Origin: Neisseria sp. MVDL19-042950
Lineage (GTDB): Bacteria; Pseudomonadota; Gammaproteobacteria; Burkholderiales; Neisseriaceae
DNA length: 64,000 nt
Direction: 5' to 3'
NCBI RefSeq assembly: GCF_030504625.1
Contig: NZ_JAUKWH010000007.1
Location: 1-64,000 of the forward strand
Position numbers and translations under genes: made by a program. This document shows, piece by piece, positions 9,200 through 17,665 of this stretch. Position 1 is the stretch's first letter; each line of letters begins with the position of its first letter. The notes under the pieces were generated by a model, which was given only the letters and a program-made list of their open reading frames with translations, did no database searches and was not told where the DNA came from.

Positions 9200-9275
9200 G
9201 TGAGTAGCTTGGTGCGATGTGCTGGGCGAGAGAGCAAAATGCTAGGTTTTGTTGGGTTCGAATCCCAATACTCAC
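9200..9275 (+). other. tRNA-like sequence (probable tRNA pseudogene)
   Basis: The ends GTGAGTA and TACTCAC pair perfectly as a 7-bp acceptor stem, and TTGGG-TTCGAAT-CCCAA just before the 3' arm is a perfect T-arm with a 7-base loop. The D and anticodon arms do not fold convincingly and no CCA follows. Total span is 76 bases. It is therefore a decayed or foreign tRNA, or a tRNA mimic. It lies between the small inverted-repeat unit and a true tRNA gene. Confidence 0.45.
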
Positions 9276-9288
9276 TTCAAAAATAACA

Positions 9289-9321
9289 AGGCCGTCTGAA
9301 AACATCTTTTCAGACGGCCTT
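9289..9321. terminator. DUS-pair hairpin
   Basis: AAGGCCGTCTGAAAA and its inverse around a 4-base loop, followed by a short T-rich stretch; separates the tRNA-like region from the promoter of the real tRNA. Confidence 0.65.
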
Positions 9322-9347
9322 GTTTCGGCAGTAAAGTGTGGTACAAT
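9320..9347 (+). promoter_or_regulatory. Promoter for the CAU tRNA
   Basis: TTGTTT (-35, 9320-9325), 16-base spacer, TACAAT (-10, 9342-9347) with TGG directly in front giving an extended -10. The tRNA begins 19 bp after the -10. Confidence 0.65.
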
Positions 9348-9365
9348 AGCGGCCTTTCATAACCC

Positions 9366-9441
<76 letters not shown>

Positions 9442-9501
9442 AAATACCCAACCGCATGAAGCAGCCGTTTCATGCGGTTTTGTTTTTTTATCCGCAAGAC
9501 A

Positions 9502-10422
9502 ATGAATTCAAAAATGATGTACACCGGACGTTTCGCGCCCAGCCCCACGGGTTTGCTGCATATCGGTTCGCTGCTTACCGCCGTGGCTTCTTACGCCGAT
9601 GCCAAAGCGCACGGCGGCAGATGGCTGGTGCGGATGGAAGACCTCGACCCGCCGCGTGAAATGGCGGGGGCGGCAGACGATATTTTGCGTACGCTCGAAG
9701 CATTCGGTTTTGAGTGGGACGGCAAAGTGGCGTATCAAAGCCGCCGTTATGCACTTTATGAAGACGCTTTAGGCCGTCTGAAAAACAAAGGGCTGGTGTA
9801 TCCCTGCTATTGCAGCCGTAAAGACTGGCAGGCGGCAGCGCGGTTGGGGGCGGACGGTTTCGTGTATAACGGCAAGTGCGGCAAGCCCGATTACAGGCCG
9901 TCTGAAAACGATTCGGCTAAAACGCCGGCATGGCGGCTGCGCGTGCCCGACGAAGTGGTGGGCTTCGACGACGAAATCGTCGGGCATTATGAGCAGAATC
10001 TCGCCCGCGACATCGGCGACTTCGTGCTGCTTCGGGCGGACGGTTTTTGGGCGTATCAGCTTGCGGTGGTGGCGGATGATGCCGATCAGGGCATCACGCA
10101 TATCGTGCGCGGGCAGGATTTGCTGGTGTCCACTCCGCGCCAGATTTGGCTGCAACGCTGTTTGGGCTATGCCGTGCCGCACTATGCGCACCTGCCGTTG
10201 CTGGTTAATGTGCAAGGGCAGAAATGGTCGAAACAGACGCTGGCTCCGGCATTGGATTTAAACGCGCGGGAACGGCTGCTGCGGCAGATAACGACATACC
10301 TGAATCTGCCCGATGCGCCGGAAGTGGACAAACCGCAAGAACTGCTGGCATGGGCTGCGGCGCATTGGGACATGCGGAACGTGCCGCGCGAAGCAATCTG
10401 TACGGAAGGTACGGATAGGTAG
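9502..10422 (+). CDS. gluQ: Glutamyl-Q tRNA(Asp) synthetase GluQRS
   Basis: 306 residues from ATG 9502. A glutamyl-tRNA synthetase paralogue lacking the anticodon-binding domain: [16 protein letters not shown] carries the HIGH motif at the N terminus; the zinc site CYCSRK...CGKPDYR and KWSKQ (KMSKS-like, about 240) follow. It attaches Glu to queuosine 34 of tRNA-Asp. ATG codons at 9514 and 9517 are also possible starts. It contains an internal DUS near 9896. A DUS-pair terminator ends the gene. Confidence 0.93.
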   Translation: MNSKMMYTGRFAPSPTGLLHIGSLLTAVASYADAKAHGGRWLVRMEDLDPPREMAGAADDILRTLEAFGFEWDGKVAYQSRRYALYEDALGRLKNKGLVYPCYCSRKDWQAAARLGADGFVYNGKCGKPDYRPSENDSAKTPAWRLRVPDEVVGFDDEIVGHYEQNLARDIGDFVLLRADGFWAYQLAVVADDADQGITHIVRGQDLLVSTPRQIWLQRCLGYAVPHYAHLPLLVNVQGQKWSKQTLAPALDLNARERLLRQITTYLNLPDAPEVDKPQELLAWAAAHWDMRNVPREAICTEGTDR

Positions 10423-10442
10423 ATTTATCAAATCACAAAGGC

Positions 10443-10488
10443 AAAGGCCGTCTGAAAGCTCATAAGGTTCGCTTTCAGACGGCCTTTT
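10443..10488. terminator. Bidirectional DUS-pair terminator between gluQ and coaD
   Basis: AAAGGCCGTCTGAAAGC and GCTTTCAGACGGCCTTTTT form a 17-bp stem with T run, between convergent genes. Confidence 0.8.
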
Positions 10489-10505
10489 TCTAACTTCGGG
10501 GCGCG

Positions 10506-11018
10506 TTAATCCGAGTTTTCGTGGTCTTTCAGAATTTTTTGATACACCGCTTCGGGCAGGTAGCGGCGAATCATCTCGCGCCATCCTTCGGGGCCGACCA
10601 TGCCTTTGACCATAGTGGACGACACTTCGGCGAATTCGCGCGGCGGCATCAGGATAACGGTGGTGATGTCGGGCTGCAAATCGCTGTTGATGTAGCGCAT
10701 CGAGCGTTCGTATTCGTAGTCGGAGGCGGTGCGGATGCCGCGAACCACGAAACGCGCGCCGATGCTGTAAGCGTAGTCCACCAAAAAGCGGTTGCCGAAG
10801 ATGGTTACTTTCACGTTGGGGAATTCCTGCGTAATCGCTTCCAGCATTTCGCGGCGTTCTTCGGCGGTGTAGGTGCTGTGTTTTTCAGGGTTGACACCGA
10901 TGGCGATAATCAGTTCGTCGAACATGGCCTGTGCGCGGCTGATCATCCATAAATGGCCGTTGGTGGGCGGATCGAAACTGCCTGCATAAACGGCACGGCG
11001 CAGAGTGGGAGTGCTCAT
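10506..11018 (-). CDS. coaD: Phosphopantetheine adenylyltransferase
   Basis: 170 residues from ATG 11018 ([23 protein letters not shown]); the longer frame upstream is a DUS-containing artefact. Nucleotidyltransferase fold with the TNGHL (T/HxGH) motif near residue 17 and the C-terminal ISSTMVK-like block ([10 protein letters not shown]). Catalyses the fourth step of coenzyme A synthesis, dephospho-CoA from 4'-phosphopantetheine and ATP. Length equals the family norm. Confidence 0.97.
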   Translation of the reverse strand: MSTPTLRRAVYAGSFDPPTNGHLWMISRAQAMFDELIIAIGVNPEKHSTYTAEERREMLEAITQEFPNVKVTIFGNRFLVDYAYSIGARFVVRGIRTASDYEYERSMRYINSDLQPDITTVILMPPREFAEVSSTMVKGMVGPEGWREMIRRYLPEAVYQKILKDHENSD

Positions 11019-11089
11019 GTGGAAAATCGGAAAGATTGAATAAACGGCTGGCAGGATAATGCTTGGGAAAATGAATGTCAAAACAAAAA

Positions 11090-11128
11090 AGCCGTCTGAA
11101 AAGAACAACTTGTTTTTCAGACGGCCTG
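11090..11128. terminator. DUS-pair terminator after hemW
   Basis: A GCCGTCTGAAAA arm and its inverse around a 14-base loop, 8 bp after the hemW stop on the minus strand, with A/T-rich tail toward coaD. Confidence 0.7.
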
Positions 11129-11135
11129 GCGGTTT

Positions 11136-12347
11136 TTATCCATATGTTTTATTTGGGCTTATTGTAAGCCTCATAAAAAAACATTGCAGCAAGTCGTTGA
11201 GAAACCGCCGCCCCAGTTCGGTCGGTCTGAAAAATTGCGGATCGGTATCCAGCAGCCCTTGCTGTTGCGCGGTACGGATTTGCGCTGCGATGTGCGCGGG
11301 CGAGATGCCGGTGCGCTCTTGCAGCCATGCGGCGGGCACGCCGTCGGTCAGGCGCAGCGCGTTCATCATGAATTCGAACGGCAAATCTTCGGCCGCCACG
11401 GGTTTGCGTTCGATGGCATCGGCAGGATGGCTGTGCATGGCGGCAAGATAATCGTTGGGATGGCGCTTGCGGGTGGTGCGTTCGATGCGGGTAGGGTAGG
11501 AAATCTTGCCGTGCGCACCCGCACCGATGCCGATGTAGTCGCCGAACTGCCAATAATTGAGGTTGTGGCGGCATTGATGGTTGTGGCGGGCGAAGGCGGA
11601 AGTTTCGTAATGCTCGAAACCTGCGCTTAAAAGCTCGGCGTGAACGGCATCTTCGATATCTTGCGCCGTTTCGTCTTGCGGCAGGCCTTTCGGCGGCGTG
11701 TGTCCGAAAGGCGTGTTCGGCTCCATCGTCAAATGGTAGGCGCTGATGTGGCTTGCGCCGGTAGCGATGGTGGTTTGGATGTCGGATAAGGCCGTCTGAA
11801 CGGTTTGGTTCGGCAGCGCATACATGATATCGACGTTCACTTTTTCAAACAGGCCGAGGGCGGTTTCGATGGCATTCAGGGCTTCGCTGCGGTTGTGGAT
11901 GCGCCCCAATGCGCTGAGTGCGGCATCGTTGAAACTCTGCACGCCGATGGATAGCCGCGTGATGCCTGCGTCTTTAAACCCCTGAAATTTCTCTTTTTCA
12001 AACGTGCCCGGATTGGCCTCGAGCGTGATTTCGGCTTGCGGTTGCAGTTTGACAAGCGAACGGATGCCGCTGAGCAGACAGTCTATCGAGGCCGCCTGAA
12101 ACAGGCTGGGAGTGCCGCCGCCGATAAAAATCGTTTCGACGGGCCGCCCCCACACGTTGGGCAGTTCGGTTTGCAGGTCGGCCAGCAGCGCATCAACATA
12201 GGCTTGTTCGGCCAAGTCGCTTTTGGCTTGATGCGAGTTGAAGTCGCAATACGGGCATTTGCGCACGCACCACGGTATGTGGATGTAGAGCGATAAGGGG
12301 GGCAGGGCGGTAAGGTGGCCTGCGCGGGTGAAGCTGAGTTCGGTCAT
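11136..12347 (-). CDS. hemW: HemW, radical SAM heme chaperone (coproporphyrinogen III oxidase-like)
   Basis: 403 residues. The radical SAM cluster motif is CVRKCPYC (CxxxCxxC, about residues 27-34), followed by GGGTPSL (about 76) and the HemN C-terminal domain with GAGAHGK. It has only the HemW-type single cluster motif and lacks the extra N-terminal HemN cysteine, so it is the heme-insertion chaperone rather than the anaerobic oxidase. ATG 12347 is preceded by a region holding a DUS pair. Downstream of rdgB on the same strand with about 250 bp between. Confidence 0.93.
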   Translation of the reverse strand: MTELSFTRAGHLTALPPLSLYIHIPWCVRKCPYCDFNSHQAKSDLAEQAYVDALLADLQTELPNVWGRPVETIFIGGGTPSLFQAASIDCLLSGIRSLVKLQPQAEITLEANPGTFEKEKFQGFKDAGITRLSIGVQSFNDAALSALGRIHNRSEALNAIETALGLFEKVNVDIMYALPNQTVQTALSDIQTTIATGASHISAYHLTMEPNTPFGHTPPKGLPQDETAQDIEDAVHAELLSAGFEHYETSAFARHNHQCRHNLNYWQFGDYIGIGAGAHGKISYPTRIERTTRKRHPNDYLAAMHSHPADAIERKPVAAEDLPFEFMMNALRLTDGVPAAWLQERTGISPAHIAAQIRTAQQQGLLDTDPQFFRPTELGRRFLNDLLQCFFMRLTISPNKTYG

Positions 12348-12370
12348 GGTCGGGTATAAGGCGGTAGGCG

Positions 12371-12424
12371 TTTTCAGACGGCCTCAAAGGAGAGCGAAAG
12401 GGTCAAGGAGAGGCCGTCTGAAAG
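12371..12424. repeat. Widely spaced inverted DUS pair upstream of hemW
   Basis: TTTTCAGACGGCCTC and GAGGCCGTCTGAAA with a 24-base gap. The rest of 12425-12603 holds one further DUS at 12581 next to the rdgB stop and no gene that I can support. Confidence 0.75.
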
Positions 12425-12603
12425 TTTGCGGCAAATAAACTTTGTTTCTGCTGCGGTGCTTTAGCTCGAAGAGAATGATGTTGCAGACCGCCGCAAGTGG
12501 CCAGAATCGGTTCTGTGCTCTTTGCACCGGCTGCGGCTTGCCGCTTGGTATCAAAAATAAGTTTATCGGCTATACGATGGTTTTCAGACGGCCTATGCGG
12601 GTT

Positions 12604-13206
12604 TTATTGCGGATACAGCAAATCGATTTTCTTTTTCAATTCAACCAATGCCGATCCGCGGTGGCTGATGCGGTTTTTGGTATCGGGGTCAAGTTCGGCG
12701 GCGGTGCAGCCTAATTCAGGCAGATAAAAATGCGGGTCGTAGCCGAAGCCGTTTTCCCCCGCCGCCTGCTGCTGCCAAACGCCGCGCCAGATGCCTTCGG
12801 CGATGATCGGCTGCGGATCGTTTTCATGGCGCACCAAAACCAGCACGCAAACGTAATAGCAGCTTTGATCGGCCTTGCCGGCGAGTTCGGCGGATAGTTT
12901 GGCATTGTTGGCGGCATCGGATTTCGGGTTTTCGCCGGCGAAGCGTGCCGAATAAACGCCAGGCGCACCGCCCAAAGCGGGCACGCAGATACCGCTGTCG
13001 TCGGCCAGTGCCGGTTTGCCGCTGTGTTTGCTGGCATGGCGGGCTTTGGCGATGGCGTTTTCGATAAAAGTAACGTGCGGTTCGGGGCATTCGGGTACGT
13101 TGAATGCGGATTGCGGCAGCACTTCGATATGGCGGCCTGCAAACCAGCGGGTGAATTCTTTGAGTTTGCCGGCATTGCCGCTGGCCAAGACGATTTGTTT
13201 AAACAT
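12604..13206 (-). CDS. rdgB: dITP/XTP pyrophosphatase (non-canonical purine NTP pyrophosphatase)
   Basis: 200 residues from ATG 13206 (MFKQIVLASGNAGKLKEF). Family landmarks: ASGNAGK at the N terminus, DDSGICVPALGGAPGVYSAR (about 73-92) and GYDPHF near residue 155. It removes pyrophosphate from dITP, dXTP and similar nucleotides to keep them out of DNA. Its ATG overlaps the stop of the small membrane protein upstream by 8 bases, so the two are a translationally coupled pair. Confidence 0.96.
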   Translation of the reverse strand: MFKQIVLASGNAGKLKEFTRWFAGRHIEVLPQSAFNVPECPEPHVTFIENAIAKARHASKHSGKPALADDSGICVPALGGAPGVYSARFAGENPKSDAANNAKLSAELAGKADQSCYYVCVLVLVRHENDPQPIIAEGIWRGVWQQQAAGENGFGYDPHFYLPELGCTAAELDPDTKNRISHRGSALVELKKKIDLLYPQ

Positions 13207-13450
13207 GTTTGTTTTCCTGTTGTTCCGCCTGCATGCGCGCGGCTTGGATGGCTTTATTCCGCGCCACTTGGCGGATATAGAGGGCGAGACAGGCAATCTG
13301 GCCGAACACGGCGGCAAAGGCGAATAAAAAGCCGGCGACGGCAAATTGTTTGCTTCCGATAGAAAGCAGCCAACTTCCGAGCAATACTAAAGCCATGAAT
13401 AAAAGCGTAAAAAAGGCGATGCCGAGCAGATAAGTTTTGCGGGCGTTCAT
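13199..13450 (-). CDS. Small two-TM membrane protein of unknown function
   Basis: 83 residues from ATG 13450 (MNARKTYLLG). Two clear membrane segments (about 8-30 and 38-62) and a charged, Gln-rich C-terminal tail (ARMQAEQQENKHV), which should be cytoplasmic. No family recognised. It is the first gene of a pair with rdgB, with overlapping stop and start. The longer open frame from 13522 lacks a ribosome binding site. Confidence 0.7.
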   Translation of the reverse strand: MNARKTYLLGIAFFTLLFMALVLLGSWLLSIGSKQFAVAGFLFAFAAVFGQIACLALYIRQVARNKAIQAARMQAEQQENKHV

Positions 13451-13561
13451 AAGCGGCGGAAATGTGCGTGAAAAGAATGCATTATAGCGGAAGAAGCGGA
13501 TAATTCTAAGCCGCGGCACCAAAATCGGGCTTGGCTTCCAAGCCGTTTGCCGCGATATGCC

Positions 13562-13593
13562 GAGGCCGTCTGAAAAGGTTTTTCAGACGGCCT
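13562..13593. repeat. Inverted DUS pair upstream of rnhA
   Basis: GAGGCCGTCTGAAAA and TTTTTCAGACGGCCT nearly abut. A TATGAT -10-like hexamer follows at 13597, 35 bp before the rnhA ATG. Confidence 0.75.
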
Positions 13594-13631
13594 GTGATAT
13601 GATGCGCCCGTGACGAATCAAGCAGATTGAT

Positions 13632-14069
13632 ATGGAAAAAACCGTTTACCTATACACCGACGGCGCGTGCAAAGGCAACCCCGGCGCAGGCGGCTGGGGT
13701 GTGCTGATGCGCTACGGCACGCACGAAAAAGAATTGTTCGGCGGCGAGGCCGAAACCACCAACAACCGTATGGAACTGACCGCCGTTATCGAAGGGTTGA
13801 AAGCATTGAAACGCCGTTGCAGCGTGCAAATCTGCACCGATTCGCAATATGTGAAAAACGGCATGGAAAGCTGGATACACGGCTGGAAGAAAAACGGCTG
13901 GAAAACCGCGTCGAAGCAGCCGGTAAAAAATGAAGACTTATGGCGCGAACTGGATACGCTGGTGAGGAAACACGACGTAACATGGGCTTGGGTGAAAGGC
14001 CATGCGGGGCATGCCGAAAACGAACGTGCCGATGCGTTGGCAAACAAAGGCGCGGCGGCGTTTTCTTAA
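13632..14069 (+). CDS. rnhA: Ribonuclease HI
   Basis: 145 residues, the usual length of bacterial RNase HI. Catalytic carboxylates are in [11 protein letters not shown] (Asp 10), [13 protein letters not shown] (Glu 48), CTDSQYV (Asp 70) and ENERADALA (Asp 134). It also has the basic substrate-handle region HGWKKNGWK. It cuts the RNA strand of RNA-DNA hybrids such as Okazaki primers and R-loops. Followed by a classic GC stem and T-run terminator at 14110. Confidence 0.98.
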   Translation: MEKTVYLYTDGACKGNPGAGGWGVLMRYGTHEKELFGGEAETTNNRMELTAVIEGLKALKRRCSVQICTDSQYVKNGMESWIHGWKKNGWKTASKQPVKNEDLWRELDTLVRKHDVTWAWVKGHAGHAENERADALANKGAAAFS

Positions 14070-14109
14070 AGCAAAGGTGTTTTCAGACGGTCGGAAACCT
14101 TGCCTCGAT

Positions 14110-14134
14110 GCCGGATAAGGTTCCGGCTTTTTTT
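14110..14134 (+). terminator. Rho-independent terminator after rnhA
   Basis: GCCGGA / TCCGGC stem with a 6-base loop followed by seven T. Confidence 0.85.
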
Positions 14135-14186
14135 AATCTCGCTCAATACAATGGCAGTATGCTTTCTTCGCAGATTTGCGGTGTTG

Positions 14187-14192
14187 TATAAT
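14187..14192 (+). promoter_or_regulatory. -10 hexamer candidate for the ETF-QO gene
   Basis: TATAAT, 94 bp before the ETF-QO ATG. No good -35 is seen at 17 bp. The leader holds an imperfect inverted DUS pair (14220-14256). Confidence 0.45.
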
Positions 14193-14285
14193 TACATGTT
14201 TGATTGCAAGCCGAATATACAGGCCGTCTGAAAACACATTTCCAACCGGACGGCCGTTAAACAAAACAGCACAGGAACTCCAACC

Positions 14286-15947
14286 ATGACCGAAACCATT
14301 GAACGCGACAGCATGCAATACGATGTTGTGATTGTCGGCGCAGGCCCGGCGGGATTATCCGCCGCCATCCGGCTCAAACAGCTTGCGGAACAGGCGGGCC
14401 GCGAAACCAGCATCTGCGTGGTGGAAAAAGGTTCGGAAGTGGGTGCGCATATTTTGTCCGGCGCGGTGATCGACCCGTTGGTGTTGGACGAACTGCTGCC
14501 CGATTGGAAAGAATTGGACGCACCGCTTACCCGCAGCGTGACCGCCGACAAAGTGCTGTTCCTCACCAAAAACAAAGCCATTAAGCTGCCCGTTACCCCC
14601 AATTTCAATAACCACGGCAACTACGTCATCAGCCTCGGCGCGTTGTGCCGCTGGCTGGCGGAGCAGGCGGAAAACCTCGGCGTGGAAATCTATCCGGGCT
14701 TTGCCGCATCGGAAGTGCTGTACCATCCCGACGGCTCGGTAAAAGGCATCGCTACCGGCAATATGGGCGTGGGCAAAGACGGCGAACCGACCGACAATTT
14801 CCAGCCCGGCATGGAATTGTGGGCGCAGCAAACCATTTTCGCCGAAGGCTGCCGCGGCTCGCTTACCCGACAACTCATCCAAAAATACGCGCTCGACCGC
14901 GATTGCCAGCCGCAAACCTACGGCATCGGCATCAAAGAAATCTGGGAAGTGCCCGAAGGCCGTTGCCAACCCGGATTGGTGGTGCACAGCACGGGTTGGC
15001 CGTTGGATAGCAAAACCTACGGCGGTTCGTTTATCTACCATCTCGACAATAATCAGGTGGCCGTCGGCTTCGTGGTCGGTTTGGATTATCAAAACCCCTA
15101 TCTTTCACCATTTGAAGAATTCCAACGTTTCAAAACCCACCCCGAAATCCGCAAAACTTTTGAAGGCGGCCGCCGCATCGCTTACGGCGCGCGTGCGCTT
15201 AACGAGGGCGGTCTGCAAAGCCTGCCCAAGCTCTCGTTTAAAGGCGGCGTGCTGGTGGGGGATGCGGCGGGCTTCTTGAACGTGCCACGCATCAAAGGCA
15301 TCCACACCGCCATTAAATCGGCCATGTTGGCCGCCGAGGCTGTATTCCCGATTTTGGAAAATTTAGAAGAGGTCGAATCGTTTGAACACGGCAAAGAAGC
15401 CGTTGCTTATGAAGATTTGTTCAAACAAAGCTGGGCCTACCGTGAGCTTTACGCCGCACGCAATATCCGCCCGTCGTTTAAATGGGGCTTGTTCCCCGCG
15501 ATGGCTTATACAGGTTTGGAACAATATGTCTTCAAGGGCAGAACACCGTGGACGATCAAACACCACGGCACCGACCACGGTTCGCTGAAAAAAGCCGCGG
15601 CCTGCCGTCCAATCGATTATCCGAAACCTGATAACAAACTGACGTTCGACCGCCTCAGCAGCGTGTTTTTAGCCAACATCAGCCATGAAGAAAACCAGCC
15701 GTCGCACCTCACGCTGAAAAATCCGCAAACCATACTCGACGTGAATTTGCAGGAATACGCGGCCCCCGAAACCCGCTATTGCCCGGCGGGTGTGTATGAA
15801 ATCGTGGAAGAGGGCGGCAAACCGCAACTGCAAATCAACGCCCAAAACTGCGTGCATTGCAAAACCTGTGATATCAAAGACCCGACCCAGAATATCATCT
15901 GGATTTGCCCCGAAGGGGCAAGCGGGCCGAATTACGGCGCGATGTAG
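14286..15947 (+). CDS. Electron transfer flavoprotein-ubiquinone oxidoreductase
   Basis: 553 residues. N-terminal FAD site VGAGPAGLSAAIRL (about 17-30); FAD/ubiquinone regions GDAAGFLNVPRIKGIHTAIKS (split across 320-340); C-terminal 4Fe-4S site with cysteines in CPAGVYE, NCVHCKTCDIKDP and WICPEG. It moves electrons from reduced ETF to ubiquinone at the inner membrane during fatty and amino acid oxidation. The ETF alpha and beta genes are not in the window. A DUS pair terminates it. Confidence 0.96.
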   Translation: MTETIERDSMQYDVVIVGAGPAGLSAAIRLKQLAEQAGRETSICVVEKGSEVGAHILSGAVIDPLVLDELLPDWKELDAPLTRSVTADKVLFLTKNKAIKLPVTPNFNNHGNYVISLGALCRWLAEQAENLGVEIYPGFAASEVLYHPDGSVKGIATGNMGVGKDGEPTDNFQPGMELWAQQTIFAEGCRGSLTRQLIQKYALDRDCQPQTYGIGIKEIWEVPEGRCQPGLVVHSTGWPLDSKTYGGSFIYHLDNNQVAVGFVVGLDYQNPYLSPFEEFQRFKTHPEIRKTFEGGRRIAYGARALNEGGLQSLPKLSFKGGVLVGDAAGFLNVPRIKGIHTAIKSAMLAAEAVFPILENLEEVESFEHGKEAVAYEDLFKQSWAYRELYAARNIRPSFKWGLFPAMAYTGLEQYVFKGRTPWTIKHHGTDHGSLKKAAACRPIDYPKPDNKLTFDRLSSVFLANISHEENQPSHLTLKNPQTILDVNLQEYAAPETRYCPAGVYEIVEEGGKPQLQINAQNCVHCKTCDIKDPTQNIIWICPEGASGPNYGAM

Positions 15948-15960
15948 CAATCGGCAGGCG

Positions 15961-15992
15961 AGAGGCCGTCTGAAAAGTTTCAGACGGCCTCT
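15961..15992 (+). terminator. DUS-pair terminator after ETF-QO
   Basis: AGAGGCCGTCTGAAA and TTTCAGACGGCCTCT, a 15-bp stem with a 2-base centre, 14 bp after the stop codon. Confidence 0.8.
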
Positions 15993-16071
15993 TGCTGTTT
16001 TCGTGATTTGCAAGCCGCCGGAAATCATAAGACAATACCGCATCTGAAACCCGACGCTCAAGGAAGCCGAA

Positions 16072-17595
16072 ATGACTACGTTCCCCATCGCCCGTTCAGG
16101 CGGCAACACGCTGGAAATCCAAGGCAAAATGGCCAACCGCCACGGCCTGATCGCCGGAGCGACCGGTACGGGCAAAACCGTTACCCTGCGCCGCATGGCC
16201 GAAGCCTTCAGCGAAGCGGGCATTCCCGTGTTTCTGGCCGACGTGAAAGGCGATTTGTCGGGCATTGTGAACGCAGGCAGCGACAGCGGCAAAGTGGCCG
16301 AGCGCATTGCCGAATTCGGTTTGGGCAGCGGCTGGCTGCAAGGCTTTCCCGTGCGCTTTTGGGATGTGTTCGGCGAAACCGGCGTGCCCGTGCGCGTAAC
16401 CATTTCCGAAATGGGGCCGATGCTGCTGGCGCGGCTGATGAACCTGAACGACACGCAGGAAGGCTTGCTCAATCTGGTGTTCCGTGTGGCCGACGACAAC
16501 GGCTGGCATCTGATCGATTTGAAAGACTTGCGCGGAATGCTCAAACACGTTGCCGATAATGCCGCCGAATACCGCAGCCAATACGGTAACGTATCGCCCG
16601 CCAGCGTCGGCGCGGTGCAGCGGCAATTGCTGACGCTCGAAAACGAAGGGGCGGCAAACCTGTTCGGCGAGCCTGCGCTGAATCTGGAAGACTGGATGCA
16701 GACCGAAGGCAGCAAAGGCGTGATCAATATTCTGAATTCCGAAAAACTGATGCGTTCGCCGCGCATGTATAGCGCGTTTTTGCTGTGGATGTTGGCGGAA
16801 CTGTTTGAAACCCTGCCGGAAGTGGGTGATTTGGATAAGCCCAAATTCGTGATGTTTTTTGACGAAGCGCATCTGCTGTTCGACAACGCCCCCGCCGCGC
16901 TGGTGGAGCAAATCGAACAAGTGGTGCGCCTGATCCGCTCGAAAGGCGTGGGCGTGTATTTCGTTACCCAAAACCCGCTCGACCTGCCCGACACGATTTT
17001 GGGGCAGCTCGGCAACCGCGTGCAGCACGCTTTGCGGGCGTTCACGCCGCGCGACCAAAAAGCCGTGAAAGCCGCCGCCGAAACTTTCCGCACCAATCCG
17101 AATGTAAACGTGGTGGAAGCGATTGCCGAACTCGGCGTAGGCGAGGCGCTGGTGTCGTTTTTGGATGAAAAAGGCATGCCGATGCCGGTGGAGCGTGCGT
17201 TGGTGTTGCCGCCGCAATCCAACCTGACCCCGCTGGCCGCCGCCGAACGCGACGAGAAGTTCCAAAAAGATATTCTCTACCGCCACTACAAAGACATGGT
17301 CGACAACTATTCGGCCTACGAAGCATTGGCGGAATTGGAGCAGCAGCAAGCCGAAGCGAAGCAGGCCGAAGCCGCGGCGAAAGAGCAGGCCAAAGCGGAG
17401 AAAGCAGCCGCCGCACAGCCGCAGAAAGACGGCGTAGTCGGCGGCTTCTTGGGCGGTTTGTTCGGCAGCCGCAAAAAAGCCAATCAAGGCGTGGCGTATG
17501 ATTTGGCCGACAGCGTGGGCGACCAGATCAACAAGCAAGTTACCCGTGCCATTTCACGCAGCGTGATGGGCGTAATTAAGAATATGCTGAAATAA
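16072..17595 (+). CDS. HerA-like DUF853 ATPase (YjgR type)
   Basis: 507 residues. Walker A GATGTGKT (about 29-36) and Walker B FVMFFDEAHLLF (about 260-271) of the HerA/FtsK-type NTPases; TQNPLDLPD follows as sensor region. The C-terminal 100 residues contain an Ala/Glu/Lys-rich helix (QQQAEAKQAEAAAKEQ) and a Gly-rich hinge GGFLGGLFGSRKK. Function in bacteria is not established; a DNA or protein translocase role is inferred from the fold. Start ATG has AAGGAAG upstream. Single-gene unit between two DUS-pair hairpins. Confidence 0.9.
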   Translation: MTTFPIARSGGNTLEIQGKMANRHGLIAGATGTGKTVTLRRMAEAFSEAGIPVFLADVKGDLSGIVNAGSDSGKVAERIAEFGLGSGWLQGFPVRFWDVFGETGVPVRVTISEMGPMLLARLMNLNDTQEGLLNLVFRVADDNGWHLIDLKDLRGMLKHVADNAAEYRSQYGNVSPASVGAVQRQLLTLENEGAANLFGEPALNLEDWMQTEGSKGVINILNSEKLMRSPRMYSAFLLWMLAELFETLPEVGDLDKPKFVMFFDEAHLLFDNAPAALVEQIEQVVRLIRSKGVGVYFVTQNPLDLPDTILGQLGNRVQHALRAFTPRDQKAVKAAAETFRTNPNVNVVEAIAELGVGEALVSFLDEKGMPMPVERALVLPPQSNLTPLAAAERDEKFQKDILYRHYKDMVDNYSAYEALAELEQQQAEAKQAEAAAKEQAKAEKAAAAQPQKDGVVGGFLGGLFGSRKKANQGVAYDLADSVGDQINKQVTRAISRSVMGVIKNMLK

Positions 17596-17607
17596 GCTAT
17601 TTCGATA

Positions 17608-17655
17608 AAGAGGCCGTCTGAAAACACCAGAGTTGGTTTTCAGACGGCCTCTTTT
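17608..17655. terminator. Bidirectional DUS-pair terminator
   Basis: AAAGAGGCCGTCTGAAAAC and GTTTTCAGACGGCCTCTTTTT form a stem of about 19 bp between the convergent HerA-like gene and the phospholipase-D family gene. Confidence 0.82.
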
Positions 17656-17665
17656 TATCCGCTGT

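Noticed and set aside
12442-12727. Two overlapping plus-strand ORFs opposite the rdgB end
   Set aside because: They run across a DUS and the rdgB coding region antisense and look like shadows.
15669-17538. Long minus-strand ORFs opposite ETF-QO and the HerA-like ATPase
   Set aside because: They are antisense shadows of G+C-rich genes with strong motifs on the plus strand.
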